IMG/VR virus record: IMGVR_UViG_3300022538_000399
Span: 1 to 38,921 of that record
Direction: 5' to 3' (one strand)
DNA length: 38,921 bases
Source: a virus
Shown: in pieces, positions 25,774 to 33,845 of the stretch
Layout of the letters: every line of letters begins with the position of its first letter
Numbering within the stretch: position 1 is the stretch's first letter
Position numbers and translations under genes: made by a program
The notes under the pieces: model-generated
Database searches by the model: none
The model's input: the letters and a program-made list of their open reading frames with translations, nothing else
Told to the model about the DNA's origin: nothing

Positions 25774-26033
25774 AGCTCTCTCCCTTCTGTTTTTTGGTAA
25801 TACTCTCCTGCCTTTCTGGGAAGGTCTAAGAGCCAATTTGCCATATTTATTTGCCCTAATATAAAAACTAAGTCTTTCTTTAAATCTTCATCACATCGCA
25901 TTGGTTTTTTCTTTCTTAATTCTTCACGCTTAATCTCTACTGCATTTAATAAAGCCTTTGATGCTCCGATATGATGAGCATCCTTTAAGTTTAAAATCTC
26001 GCCTGAAGTTTTTAAGTATTTAATTATATTCAT
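25770..26033 (-). CDS. Small helical protein downstream of portal
   Basis: 87 residues, mostly helical and Lys/Glu/Leu-rich (KALLNAVEIKREELRKKK, then FILGQINMANWLLDL). The start overlaps the portal stop by 4 bases, and the stop overlaps the next gene's ATG. No family recognised. Confidence 0.65.
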   Translation of the reverse strand: MNIIKYLKTSGEILNLKDAHHIGASKALLNAVEIKREELRKKKPMRCDEDLKKDLVFILGQINMANWLLDLPRKAGEYYQKTEGREL

Positions 26034-28027
26034 TTACTTTCTGTTTTCGGTGTTGGTACGGTCTTCAAAGCCACCTCATGTTCAAACTCAACATCTTCCA
26101 TCTCTAAAGCATTTTCATGTTTTGCATCTTCTTTGTCTATTTCTCTGTCTAAGTCGGTATCTTTTTGTTCTTCTTCTACCATAAGAGCATCATCTCGCAT
26201 TCGTTTTGCTTTTGCCTCCTGCATTGCTATCATCTGTAACTGCTGTTCTTGTTCCTGTTGTTTTTCATCTGGAGTCTTTAAAATCTGTGATGGTTCTAAA
26301 TCAAGTGCTTTATAAATTTCCTCAAGTAAATCCCTGAACTTAACTTCCTGTGCTAATCTATCATCCGATAAAGCAAGATTAATAGCCTGCATTATTTTCT
26401 GGACTCTGATTATTTTATCCTGAAAACTTGTAAAACCTAATGCCTTTGCTATGAAATTCCCCTTACCTTTCTCAACTTCAGGATCATCCATAATATAATG
26501 GTAAAAATCGGTAACTACAGGTTCGATTATGCCTTCATCAAAGTTTTTAATCACAGACCCAAGATACTTGCCTGAGTTTTGCTGAAGCATATGAAGTTCG
26601 CCAAGCGTGTCGGGCTTTTGCTTTTCCAGAACCGAACCGGCAAGTAACTTTGGAAGCATACTTGATTCATCAGCGTATCTCTCAAATAAAGCAATTCCGC
26701 TAAGTAACGTCTCCCCTACATCTGCAACTATAATCTGCTGAAAAGCCATCCTTGCATCATCAACTTCTTCAGCTACTTCAATAAATTGTCCGGGCTTAAA
26801 TGATCCATCCCAATCAGGCATAAGTCTGCTTTTACCAGCACCCATGACATTTGCGGATAATTTCTTGTTATTCTCAAAAGCCCTAATCATACCATTAAGA
26901 ACTTTTTGAACATCTTCAAGATTGTCTGCAACTCCAATACCCTCTGCATGATCGGGTTTCATCTCCCACTCAACACGGTAAAAAGGTCGCTTGCCTTCCT
27001 CAGCTTTTGCGTATCTTGTAACTTCGGCATCACTCATAACAGCCATTATTTCTGTTTCATTACCGTCATATTCAAGCTGTATATCTGTCGTAAAGTGACC
27101 TTTTTTCTTTAAATCTTTTTCAAACTGCTCGACTATTTCTGTTGGAACTCTAGTCCAGAACTCAAGATTTTCTATTGTATTATGTCTGTTAGTAATTGTT
27201 CTTAAAAACGGCGGCAAAGAACTGGTATCACTTGTAGAGCCTGTAGAAGACGTATCCCCTGGCTTTCTGGCGTTTTTAATCGCCCTATCAATTGCATCAT
27301 CTATCCAGAATGGCTGACCTTTTTTCTTTCTAAGCCAAAACGGTGAAACAAGGTCTCTTTCAATATCTGCTAATCCTGTCTGCAAATCATTGGTTTCAAG
27401 GTCTCTGAAAAAATTCCAGTTAGATATATGCCTGTATGCCGGAGCATCCTTAGTTTTTTTGAAAGCCTCAAACCTGTCATATTGACCCTGCTGGTCTTGT
27501 AAACCCTGTGGAGCAAGTGAAATCTTCTTATAACCTGTTCTAATGACTTCATGGACATACTTCTTACCAATAGTCTCACCATAGATTGCACCACTCATTA
27601 TATTCTTCATCATTTCTCTATCTGCACTGCAATCCTGAAACTGCTGATTAATTAAATCCTCCATTTCGTCTATATCGTCTTCAAGTCTTTTTTTCTGTTC
27701 TTCGGGTAAATCTTTAAAAACCATTGTATCCCAGGGACTCGGAAGTAACGAAAAAGGAATTTTACCACCCTGTAAAATAATATCCACTATCATTGAATAG
27801 GCAGTTACAATCTTTTGTTTGGTCAGTTTTATAAAAGTATCAGACCGCCAGCCTTCAGTTTCACCCTCTTTCCAATATTCACTGTTAACAACCGCATTAA
27901 ACGCATCAATATTCTTTTGCCACTTGGGTTCAATTGTCGCTTCCCGTTCCTTGCGTAATTTATCGTAAATATTATCACGCAGGTATTCGGCTAACGCTGA
28001 TGGATTAGTGGGTGTTATTATGGTCAC
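26030..28027 (-). CDS. Portal protein
   Basis: 665 residues. The N-terminal region (RDNIYDKLRKEREATIEPKW, then NIDAFNAVVNSEYWK) and the central parts (IMSGAIYGETIGKKYVHEV, FYRVEWEMKPDHAEGIGVAD, VLNGMIRAFENNKKLSANV) match the podophage portal pattern. The C-terminal ~90 residues are Gln/Glu/Asp-rich coiled coil (barrel extension). The size fits a portal ring subunit, and neighbours (terL and staple-like protein upstream, scaffold and capsid downstream) agree. The ATG overlaps nothing but follows the coiled-coil protein by 3 bases. Confidence 0.8.
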   Translation of the reverse strand: MTIITPTNPSALAEYLRDNIYDKLRKEREATIEPKWQKNIDAFNAVVNSEYWKEGETEGWRSDTFIKLTKQKIVTAYSMIVDIILQGGKIPFSLLPSPWDTMVFKDLPEEQKKRLEDDIDEMEDLINQQFQDCSADREMMKNIMSGAIYGETIGKKYVHEVIRTGYKKISLAPQGLQDQQGQYDRFEAFKKTKDAPAYRHISNWNFFRDLETNDLQTGLADIERDLVSPFWLRKKKGQPFWIDDAIDRAIKNARKPGDTSSTGSTSDTSSLPPFLRTITNRHNTIENLEFWTRVPTEIVEQFEKDLKKKGHFTTDIQLEYDGNETEIMAVMSDAEVTRYAKAEEGKRPFYRVEWEMKPDHAEGIGVADNLEDVQKVLNGMIRAFENNKKLSANVMGAGKSRLMPDWDGSFKPGQFIEVAEEVDDARMAFQQIIVADVGETLLSGIALFERYADESSMLPKLLAGSVLEKQKPDTLGELHMLQQNSGKYLGSVIKNFDEGIIEPVVTDFYHYIMDDPEVEKGKGNFIAKALGFTSFQDKIIRVQKIMQAINLALSDDRLAQEVKFRDLLEEIYKALDLEPSQILKTPDEKQQEQEQQLQMIAMQEAKAKRMRDDALMVEEEQKDTDLDREIDKEDAKHENALEMEDVEFEHEVALKTVPTPKTESK

Positions 28028-28030
28028 TTA

Positions 28031-28186
28031 CTATTTTCCTGTTTTCTTGAGCTTTTTAACTTTAGTGTTCAGTCTTTGAACACGCCTCTCTAGTTTCTCT
28101 ACTTTCTCAATAAGTTCTGGAACGATTTTTCTTACTGTACCCTTAACTTCATCTCTTAAAAACTGTTCTAATTTAACATCAAACAT
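28031..28186 (-). CDS. Short coiled-coil protein
   Basis: 51 residues from the ATG at 28186, which has GGAAAGGAGAAATAGT upstream; the longer frame overlapping the previous gene is rejected. The C-terminal two thirds (LIEKVEKLERRVQRLNTKVK) form a leucine heptad coiled coil. Located just before portal; function unknown. Confidence 0.65.
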   Translation of the reverse strand: MFDVKLEQFLRDEVKGTVRKIVPELIEKVEKLERRVQRLNTKVKKLKKTGK

Positions 28187-28187
28187 A

Positions 28188-28526
28188 CTATTTCTCCTTT
28201 CCTGAATATTCATCAAACGCTGTTTTATCGTCCGCCTTATCCGCAATCCCAATTTCATGTATCTGAATTTCAACAGTTCGGCGTTTACGTTTATCGTCTT
28301 CGCTGTCTATAACAGAAACTTCAGTAACCTTGCCAACAGCTTTAATCAAAACCATAGTTCCTGCTTCAATAGTTTTAAGTGCTGAAATTTTGGCTATTTC
28401 ATCTTGATCTAATCGCAACCTAAGACCGTATGGATATCGGTCTTCATTTACAAGTGATGGTTCAACTGTTTGTGCTTTTATTTCTTCTTTAGTAAGTTTC
28501 GGTTTCTTCATATTTACTAAGTGCAT
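28188..28526 (-). CDS. Capsid-staple-like small head protein
   Basis: 112 residues. After KKPKLTKEEIK the protein contains NEDRYPYGLRLRLDQDEIAK, a central VGKVTEVSVID stretch and a terminal VEIQIHEIGI strand. The YPYGL motif followed by a short helix and a strand with VxLQIT-like ending characterises a small family annotated as capsid staple in several phages, recalled rather than searched. AAAGGA lies 7 bases before the ATG at 28526; an alternative ATG is at 28511. It lies between terminase and portal as in relatives. Confidence 0.55.
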   Translation of the reverse strand: MHLVNMKKPKLTKEEIKAQTVEPSLVNEDRYPYGLRLRLDQDEIAKISALKTIEAGTMVLIKAVGKVTEVSVIDSEDDKRKRRTVEIQIHEIGIADKADDKTAFDEYSGKEK

Positions 28527-28701
28527 TCTTTAATCCTTTTTGTGCTATTATTCTTAATTTTTCTGTTATCTCTTTAGCTAAAGTATCACTTATTTGTATA
28601 TATCGCTGTCCTTCAGGAATATCTTTTATATTACCCAATCTAACTGATCTTTCTATACCGTTTGCTATATCTAACATATAGTTTTTATCTATTTCGTTCA
28701 A
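28489..28701 (-). CDS. Small helical phage protein, probable TTG start
   Basis: 70 residues. The best start is TTG at 28699-28701, with AAAAAAGGA 6 bases upstream and 2 bases after the previous stop; the ATG at 28752 lies well inside the upstream gene and lacks a site. Sequence is charged helix (SDTLAKEITEKLRIIAQK). Family not recognised. Confidence 0.6.
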   Translation of the reverse strand: MNEIDKNYMLDIANGIERSVRLGNIKDIPEGQRYIQISDTLAKEITEKLRIIAQKGLKNALSKYEETETY

Positions 28702-28703
28702 TT

Positions 28704-29321
28704 TTAATCCTTTTTTCTGTAAGGAAAACGTTCTATTCCTATCAATAAACACGCAAGAGCATACACAGCGGGAAGCATCTGCTTATCTCCACCTTTAACC
28801 ACGCCAAGCTGTTCGTGCAAAATACTACCTTCTTTCATCTTTATTCGCTTTGTCTTAACTTGTTTCCATATAACGTGATGCGCTTCATCATCATCTATAA
28901 ACGGCACGGAAATCAGATAAGGTTTCGGGTTAATCATTTTCGACCTGATTATCTCAAGTCTATATTTCTTCGCCGTCTCAAACGGCTGATTATAAAAGAA
29001 CTTCCTTGCATAATATCTTGCCCATGCTTTATTCAGCCATGAACCAAGTCCGTAATATTCAATCATCTGAGTTTTGTCGTCTATGATATTATCTATTGTT
29101 ACAAACTCTATCTGCTCGAATATTGTAATTATCTTTGTTCTAACGTCCTGACCGCCTAATAGAGCGCATCCCTGAACGTCCCTTACCCCTGCCCTCTCAA
29201 AAGTGATTGGGAAGCATATACCGCCTCTGACGTAGTATTCGTTGCCTTCTTCGGTCTCACTAAAGAACAGGACAGTTGTGTCGTTCTTTTCGTTATAATG
29301 ACGCTCAATAGGCTTTCTCAC
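28704..29321 (-). CDS. Conserved phage protein of unknown function, pre-portal
   Basis: 205 residues, mixed alpha/beta, with aromatic-rich N-terminus (TTVLFFSETEEGNEYYVRGG), a His-rich central segment (IDDDEAHHVIWKQVK) and a hydrophobic C-terminal helix (LPAVYALACLLIGIERF). Overlaps the preceding gene by 4 bases. No domain recognised. Confidence 0.6.
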   Translation of the reverse strand: MRKPIERHYNEKNDTTVLFFSETEEGNEYYVRGGICFPITFERAGVRDVQGCALLGGQDVRTKIITIFEQIEFVTIDNIIDDKTQMIEYYGLGSWLNKAWARYYARKFFYNQPFETAKKYRLEIIRSKMINPKPYLISVPFIDDDEAHHVIWKQVKTKRIKMKEGSILHEQLGVVKGGDKQMLPAVYALACLLIGIERFPYRKKD

Positions 29322-29590
29322 TGCAATCTCTTACCATCTGCTCCAATAAGACTTCTATCACGTGTTAATATCTTCTTCTCAACTATTCCTTTTTCGTTAA
29401 GTTCGCCACGCTTGGCTTTATCTATAAAATAATTAACTATTGCTCTTTTTGCCGCATCCATCCAAGATTGAGCTACATGCAAATCCTGCGGAAATCCATT
29501 TACCTGCACCCCACCATCACTCATTATGATAATTTTAATCGCCCCTATTGGCGCTACTCCTTTTGGCTGCTCTTTGGCTGTCTTTTTCAT
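29318..29590 (-). CDS. Small conserved phage protein (GFP-motif type)
   Basis: 90 residues. The segment IKIIIMSDGGVQVNGFPQDL followed by a helix (SWMDAAKRAIVNYFIDKAKRG) matches a small family common near phage terminase genes, in which a strand-GFP-helix unit recurs. The function is unknown to me. SD AAGGAGAAAT before the ATG; follows terL by 8 bases. Confidence 0.6.
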   Translation of the reverse strand: MKKTAKEQPKGVAPIGAIKIIIMSDGGVQVNGFPQDLHVAQSWMDAAKRAIVNYFIDKAKRGELNEKGIVEKKILTRDRSLIGADGKRLQ

Positions 29591-29598
29591 ATTTCTCC

Positions 29599-31113
29599 TT
29601 AAATTAATACTCCGTCTAAACTAGTTGGGTCATAAATTCCCTGTTTAACATCTTCAATCAATCTTGACAGGTGTGCAAAAGCATCTGTGTCATCATCAAA
29701 GGTTGCATTCGGGAAACCAAGCATCCATTCCTTAAAATCCTCAAACCAGTCTGCATTAAACGAAAATAACCACTGTCCCTGTCGCATCTGTCCCTGACCT
29801 GTTCTTGCTCTGGCTATTTTATCGCCTATTGGAACTAAGAATTGAGAATTAATGGTAACTTTTGCGTCTTTCATCTTACGTATTACTGTCGGCCAAATAG
29901 CTTTCCTGATTTGCCCTTCCTCAAATCCGAATAGTAAAGGTTTATATTTTCTCTGAACATTAACTATTTCATCAGCAATACCGTCTGCATCATCTTTAAA
30001 CCTGATACGATCAATCAGGATATTCTCACCTTCAGGACTAATTGCTGCAACATCAATCACATTCCAATCATTTTGCTGTTTTTCGCCAATCGCAAAATCC
30101 ATAGCAGCATAGATTGAAACATAATGTCCATTTTTTCTCCAAGACTCTAATAATACAGACGTATCACCAGCATCTATAAACCAATGGTCTTTAAAGTAAT
30201 TTCCTTCTTTTGCTCTCGGAGTTTGCTGATATAATGCTCCGAACAAATAACCGCCAAGAGCCTTTTTGATTGTAAGTAATTCATTTATTGGAAATCTCGG
30301 ACTTAATGCTTCACCTGCTTTTCGACCAAGAGGGTCATCATTATCTGCAATTCCAGGTAAGCTTATAACTTCCCAATCTTCGCCTGTCCCTTCTTTCATC
30401 TCTGCTAATAATCTGCCAGCCATGTCGTCCTGATGCCAGCGTGTCATAATAAGAACAATAGCTCCATTCGGGTCTAAACGAGTTCTTAATGTTGACCTGT
30501 ACCACTGCCAGACCGATTCTCTTACGGTTGCTGATGCCGCTTCCTCATAATTCTTAAATGGATCATCAATTATCGCAACACTTGCACCCCGACCTGTTAT
30601 CGGCCCGCCCACACCAGCAGCTATCAAACCCCCCTTGCGTCCTTCCAGTGTCCAATGTTTAACAGCTCTTGCCTGTTGTGATACACCGATATTCGGGAAT
30701 ATCTCTCTTTCATCCTGTATCGTATTTCGGGCAATCCTTGAAAAGTCAAAAGCCAAATCAGCGGAATACGATGTAATCATTATATATCTGTCAGGAAACT
30801 TTCTGAGATACCATGCTGGAAACTTCTTAGAACATACCTGAGATTTTCCATGACGAGGAGGCATAAATACCATTAATCGCTTAATCTTGCCCTGTGCTAC
30901 ATCCTCAAGTTTATTACATAATATATCAAGATGCGGTTCATTCTGCCATGCACCACGTCCCTCATATTCCATGTAATCAACAAGTTTTTCGGTCTTTCCT
31001 GCAACATTGTCGGCCGATACAAGTGACTCCAGCAACCCCGGCTGTAACTGGCTTGCTAATAATGCCGCAAATTCTTCAGGCGGTGGTAGTTCTGTTGGAT
31101 GTGTGGTTGTCAT
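29599..31113 (-). CDS. terL: Terminase large subunit
   Basis: 504 residues. ATPase: Walker A MPPRHGKSQ (GKS at 89-91), Walker B VAIIDD (179-184), coupling motif IVLIMTRWHQDD (219-230). RNase H-like nuclease: MDFAIGE (Asp339), FGFEEG (Glu398/399) and DDDTDAF near 473-479. Length and motifs are typical of phage packaging motors, which cut concatemers and pump DNA through the portal. The ATG at 31113 comes immediately after the T-tract of a terminator-like hairpin and has no clear ribosome-binding site, although no better start exists before the ATPase domain. terS lies 3.6 kb upstream instead of adjacent. Confidence 0.93.
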   Translation of the reverse strand: MTTTHPTELPPPEEFAALLASQLQPGLLESLVSADNVAGKTEKLVDYMEYEGRGAWQNEPHLDILCNKLEDVAQGKIKRLMVFMPPRHGKSQVCSKKFPAWYLRKFPDRYIMITSYSADLAFDFSRIARNTIQDEREIFPNIGVSQQARAVKHWTLEGRKGGLIAAGVGGPITGRGASVAIIDDPFKNYEEAASATVRESVWQWYRSTLRTRLDPNGAIVLIMTRWHQDDMAGRLLAEMKEGTGEDWEVISLPGIADNDDPLGRKAGEALSPRFPINELLTIKKALGGYLFGALYQQTPRAKEGNYFKDHWFIDAGDTSVLLESWRKNGHYVSIYAAMDFAIGEKQQNDWNVIDVAAISPEGENILIDRIRFKDDADGIADEIVNVQRKYKPLLFGFEEGQIRKAIWPTVIRKMKDAKVTINSQFLVPIGDKIARARTGQGQMRQGQWLFSFNADWFEDFKEWMLGFPNATFDDDTDAFAHLSRLIEDVKQGIYDPTSLDGVLI

Positions 31114-31163
31114 AAATAAAAAAGCCCTAATCTAATGACATTGTAAATCATCAGAAGAGAGCT
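31114..31163 (-). terminator. Terminator-like hairpin abutting the terL start
   Basis: On the minus strand a 16-bp imperfect stem (31163-31148 with 31138-31123; about 14 pairs including G-T) and a 9-base loop are followed by GCTTTTTTATTT and then the terL ATG. It has the form of a rho-independent terminator, but placed in the leader of the next gene. Confidence 0.75.
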
Positions 31164-31180
31164 TTGTGCGCTTTCTGCTT

Positions 31181-31214
31181 AGTATAGCAGGCTACCGAAG
31201 TGAGATACTATACT
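31181..31214 (-). repeat. Inverted repeat in terL leader
   Basis: AGTATAG (31181-31187) and CTATACT (31208-31214) are perfect 7-bp inverted arms around 20 bases. Together with the adjacent hairpin it forms a two-stem leader between the 33-residue gene and terL. Confidence 0.6.
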
Positions 31215-31228
31215 GTTATGTTGTTATA

Positions 31229-31330
31229 TTATATCTTTTCTCCTTTTAACACCTTCTTCAACTGCCCGACCAAAAAGCCGAGTCCTTTGATAATTGCCTT
31301 TAATAATTCTTTTGTGTCTATGTCACTCAT
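31229..31330 (-). CDS. Very small amphipathic-helix protein
   Basis: 33 residues (MSDIDTKELLKAIIKGLGF, then LVGQLKKVLKGEKI). Its ATG overlaps the previous stop as ATGA. Helical projection suggests a Lys face and a Leu/Ile/Val face. Coupled translation supports reality. Function unknown; holin-like or membrane-active is only a guess. Confidence 0.6.
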   Translation of the reverse strand: MSDIDTKELLKAIIKGLGFLVGQLKKVLKGEKI

Positions 31331-31692
31331 TTATTTTGCTCTATATAATACCTGTCAATCCAATCCATAAATGCCTGTCCTGCTTCGTCTATATTATCAT
31401 AAGTGAAGACAGGTTTACTGTCTATAATCTCTAATGTTAATACTGGCTTATCTGAACCACCACACCATACTATGTTATGATACTTATATTCAATTCTACC
31501 ATCTATATATAATTCACCGTCACCCTCTCGTTCCATAGTTACATAGCAATCACCAATACCTTCTCCGTATGTAACTGTACCCTTAGCATATTCAACTTGC
31601 TTCTCTCCACTAAAAGTCCTGACTAGTGCATACCCAAATAGAGACAGGGCAATAAGAACTAATATTATTAAGAATATCTTAGGCTTGGTCAT
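31327..31692 (-). CDS. Membrane-anchored small protein, MTKPKIFL type, copy 2
   Basis: 121 residues from the ATG at 31692, which overlaps the upstream stop (ATGA); an ATG 39 bases earlier is not preferred. One N-terminal transmembrane or uncleaved signal segment (MTKPKIFLIILVLIALSLFG) precedes a soluble domain with GEGIGDCYVTMEREGDG and two Cys. The first eight residues are identical to the neighbouring copy although the soluble parts are unrelated by eye. Function unknown; likely periplasm-facing. Confidence 0.65.
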   Translation of the reverse strand: MTKPKIFLIILVLIALSLFGYALVRTFSGEKQVEYAKGTVTYGEGIGDCYVTMEREGDGELYIDGRIEYKYHNIVWCGGSDKPVLTLEIIDSKPVFTYDNIDEAGQAFMDWIDRYYIEQNK

Positions 31693-31964
31693 ATTTTCAC
31701 TTTTAAATAATCTAATATTTCCTTTGCGCACTGTGGAGAAATTCCCGCAAGTGGGTTTGAAATCAACGTTTCAAGATCCTCTTTTGTTAAATTTGTGTTT
31801 ATTCCTGTCCCACATGGTAGTTTTACCATTATGTCCTTTCCATCATTTACAACATATGTGGGATAGAAATAGATACGATCAGTGGTAGCATTAATTATCC
31901 AAATAGAAGAAAACACCACCACGATAACGATTAATGCGGTTAGAAATATCTTAGGTTTGGTCAT
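31689..31964 (-). CDS. Membrane-anchored small protein, MTKPKIFL type, copy 1
   Basis: 91 residues from ATG 31964, chosen because it overlaps the upstream stop by the ATGA arrangement. N-terminal transmembrane segment (MTKPKIFLTALIVIVVVFSS) and a short soluble domain ending in a helical part with SPQCAKEILDYLKVK. Two Cys could form a disulfide outside the cytoplasm. Function unknown. Confidence 0.65.
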   Translation of the reverse strand: MTKPKIFLTALIVIVVVFSSIWIINATTDRIYFYPTYVVNDGKDIMVKLPCGTGINTNLTKEDLETLISNPLAGISPQCAKEILDYLKVKI

Positions 31965-32098
31965 AATAGTGGCCACATTAAATATAGTTGATAACTACTC
32001 CAAATAATAAAACCCAACAGAAAAATACAGCAAGCAGGAATTATCGTCCAAAATGCTCCCCACCAAAATTTATCCCAAAAACCATCCCAATTAGCCAT
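31961..32098 (-). CDS. Tiny single-pass membrane protein
   Basis: 45 residues (MANWDGFWDKFWWGAFW, then TIIPACCIFLLGFIIW). Trp-rich N-terminus and one transmembrane helix. GGGAGACT directly precedes the ATG, and the stop overlaps the next start, giving a coupled trio with the two MTKPKIFL proteins. Confidence 0.7.
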   Translation of the reverse strand: MANWDGFWDKFWWGAFWTIIPACCIFLLGFIIWSSYQLYLMWPLL

Positions 32099-32102
32099 AG
32101 TC

Positions 32103-32199
32103 TCCCATATTATTGCCGAAAGGCAGAAGATGATATCTTAACTCCAATGACAAGCTCTACTAAATCTTGACAATTCCGCACTCTCCGGCAATTATCTTA
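32103..32199 (-). ncRNA. Possible structured leader before the membrane-protein trio
   Basis: On the minus strand ATTGCCG near 32190 and CGGCAAT near 32115 are complementary and enclose about 70 bases with a smaller AAGAT/ATCTT hairpin. The pairing would fold just upstream of the 45-residue gene. It may simply be chance or remnant coding sequence, as the frame is open here. Confidence 0.25.
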
Positions 32200-32376
32200 T
32201 AAAAATAGTTTATGCTTTTCTCTAAATATATCAGCAGCTTTAAAGAAGTCTATTATAATCCTACCATCTTTTTCTACTGAAAAACCATTTACTACTGACA
32301 TATAATATACACATTGCCGTAAAATCCTTTTCGCTACCCATCCATTTGATTCTTTAATTCTATGTAAACACCACAT
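32197..32376 (-). CDS. Small basic protein of unknown function
   Basis: 59 residues (MWCLHRIKESNGWVAKRIL, then FFKAADIFREKHKLFL) starting behind TTTAGGAGAAT, a strong site. The same frame stays open for 29 further codons after the TAA, ending SSAFRQ, so the gene may be a shortened form of a longer one. Family not recognised. Confidence 0.6.
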   Translation of the reverse strand: MWCLHRIKESNGWVAKRILRQCVYYMSVVNGFSVEKDGRIIIDFFKAADIFREKHKLFL

Positions 32377-32560
32377 ATTCTCCTAAATATTAGCCAAGAG
32401 AGTTAGAGCTTATCTTTCTTTTAGTAAATCTGGCTATAATTATTTATAATGATCATTTTGGCTCTGCTTGAGATAATCATCATTGATAAACTCTTGATTT
32501 TAATCCTTAACCAATAGGTTTTCGCTTTACCCTAACCCTCTCGACTAAACTGTATATTTC

Positions 32561-33103
32561 TTAAAAGTGCAAAGCTACACCACACGTTATCATGGTATAT
32601 TCCACCATGTCCATATCTCCAAATCCCACGACATAAGCACCCTCAAGTCCAAGAGAAACATTATCCTCAATAAAGTAGTCAACACCGATTCCGGCTTTAC
32701 CGCACATATCACTTTCTGATGCTGTTAGAGCTTGACCAAGATATGATACGGTAAGATCACCCCTCATAACTCCGATACCGCCTGTAAAATACGGCCTGAC
32801 TTTCTCTCCGGTTGACAGCTTACCGGCAAGCATAAGTGTCTCGATGTCGGCATCTGCGCTTAAACCATCATAGCTCCAAGAGAACCCGGGGAGATAATCA
32901 TAGGTAAGTTCAACTGCGAATGTATCTGTTATATTACATCCGGCTCTTAAATTCAAGCCTTCGGTGTTATCAAAATCTATTAAACCTGTATCAAAGTTCT
33001 CAATCGCATAAACACCGCCTATGCTGATATAGGTGTCCTCTGCCATCGCTGGTACTGACATTAACAATACCGCCATAAATGCTAATATTAGTCTCTTAAT
33101 CAT
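32561..33103 (-). CDS. Outer-membrane beta-barrel protein (OmpA/OmpX-like)
   Basis: 180 residues. Signal peptide 1-21 (MIKRLILAFMAVLLMSVPAMA). Alternating beta strands follow (TYISIGGVYAIENF, AVELTYDYLPGF, RPYFTGGIGVMRG, MCGKAGIGVDYFIEDNVSLG), and the protein ends GVALHF with a C-terminal Phe, the BAM recognition signature. Size fits an eight-stranded barrel. The gene follows a lipoprotein gene by 3 bases. A phage-encoded barrel may alter phage receptors (superinfection exclusion) or act in host adhesion or serum resistance; nothing in the sequence decides. Confidence 0.85.
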   Translation of the reverse strand: MIKRLILAFMAVLLMSVPAMAEDTYISIGGVYAIENFDTGLIDFDNTEGLNLRAGCNITDTFAVELTYDYLPGFSWSYDGLSADADIETLMLAGKLSTGEKVRPYFTGGIGVMRGDLTVSYLGQALTASESDMCGKAGIGVDYFIEDNVSLGLEGAYVVGFGDMDMVEYTMITCGVALHF

Positions 33104-33106
33104 TCT

Positions 33107-33352
33107 TTAACCTCCTTGTTTTATTTCTTCTTTATGATTATAATGCACAAGTTCAGGGTTAACCAGCCTATATGCACCGTCTTCTGCTTTCTTATAAACC
33201 GCAACTGCCCGAGGTTCTTCATACTTGATTATAACATATAACTCTGAATCTTGATCCTTTGCGGACTGTACGCTGGTCATAACCCCTGGAAACTTTAATG
33301 TACATCCACAAAAGAATATAAGCATTATTAAGATTATGAACCTCTTTACCAT
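33107..33352 (-). CDS. Small lipoprotein
   Basis: 81 residues with a lipobox: MVKRFIILIMLIFFCGC, acylated Cys probably at 17. The mature part is short and charged (YVIIKYEEPRAVAVYKKAED). Its start overlaps the HExxH gene by 7 bases and its stop is 3 bases from the OM barrel start. A pair of a lipoprotein and a barrel recalls phage receptor-blocking devices, by analogy only. Confidence 0.75.
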   Translation of the reverse strand: MVKRFIILIMLIFFCGCTLKFPGVMTSVQSAKDQDSELYVIIKYEEPRAVAVYKKAEDGAYRLVNPELVHYNHKEEIKQGG

Positions 33353-33669
33353 ATTACCTCCTTTAACTTTGGATTATCTACTAATACTTGATATATCCCT
33401 TCGGAAATAGCCACTATACGCTTTTCTCCTTCATCTCCAACAAACATATTGTATCCTGAATTTCTATCTATCGCATGTAAAATTTCATGTATAAGAGATA
33501 CTGTAATGCCTGAATCAGCAATCGGAACAGCAGCATCTTGATCGGTTAATCTAATTTCTTTAGTTGAAGGATCATGATCCCCGACACGATCATATCTCTC
33601 ATTAAAAACATAAGGAAATATAATCTTATATTGATGTCCGCCGATCTTTATTGTCTTGGGCATCTTCAT
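33346..33669 (-). CDS. Putative phage HExxH metallopeptidase-like protein
   Basis: 107 residues. N-terminus KTIKIGGHQYKIIFPYVF, a middle DPSTKEIRLTD strand and then SLIHEILHAIDRNSG with HExxH at about 68-72, followed by a later conserved-looking SEGIYQVLVDNP helix. This is a widespread small phage family with the zincin motif but no proven substrate. SD AGAGGTGCT before the ATG. Confidence 0.7.
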   Translation of the reverse strand: MKMPKTIKIGGHQYKIIFPYVFNERYDRVGDHDPSTKEIRLTDQDAAVPIADSGITVSLIHEILHAIDRNSGYNMFVGDEGEKRIVAISEGIYQVLVDNPKLKEVIW

Positions 33670-33686
33670 AGCACCTCTGATATTAT

Positions 33687-33845
33687 TTATTTCTTAATCA
33701 ATAATTCTCTTATATCTACTAAAACCTCAGCTATCACATTTAATATTAAACCATTATTAAGTGCAATTTCATCTGTATAATTATTAGATTTACTCTGCTG
33801 TAATGCAGCCAACAACTTCTCTTGTATCTCTTCTTTCGTTCTCAT
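33687..33845 (-). CDS. Small helical protein
   Basis: 52 residues (MRTKEEIQEKLLAALQQSKS, then LNVIAEVLVDIRELLIKK) behind GGAGGTTAAATA. Two helices are likely. Too short for the usual gene-finding cut-off but the site is excellent. Function unknown. Confidence 0.65.
   Translation of the reverse strand: MRTKEEIQEKLLAALQQSKSNNYTDEIALNNGLILNVIAEVLVDIRELLIKK

Noticed and set aside
32440-32500. Possible 20-residue ORF and promoter before the 59-residue gene
   Set aside because: No ribosome site and no acceptable -35; AT-rich sequence makes such matches common.
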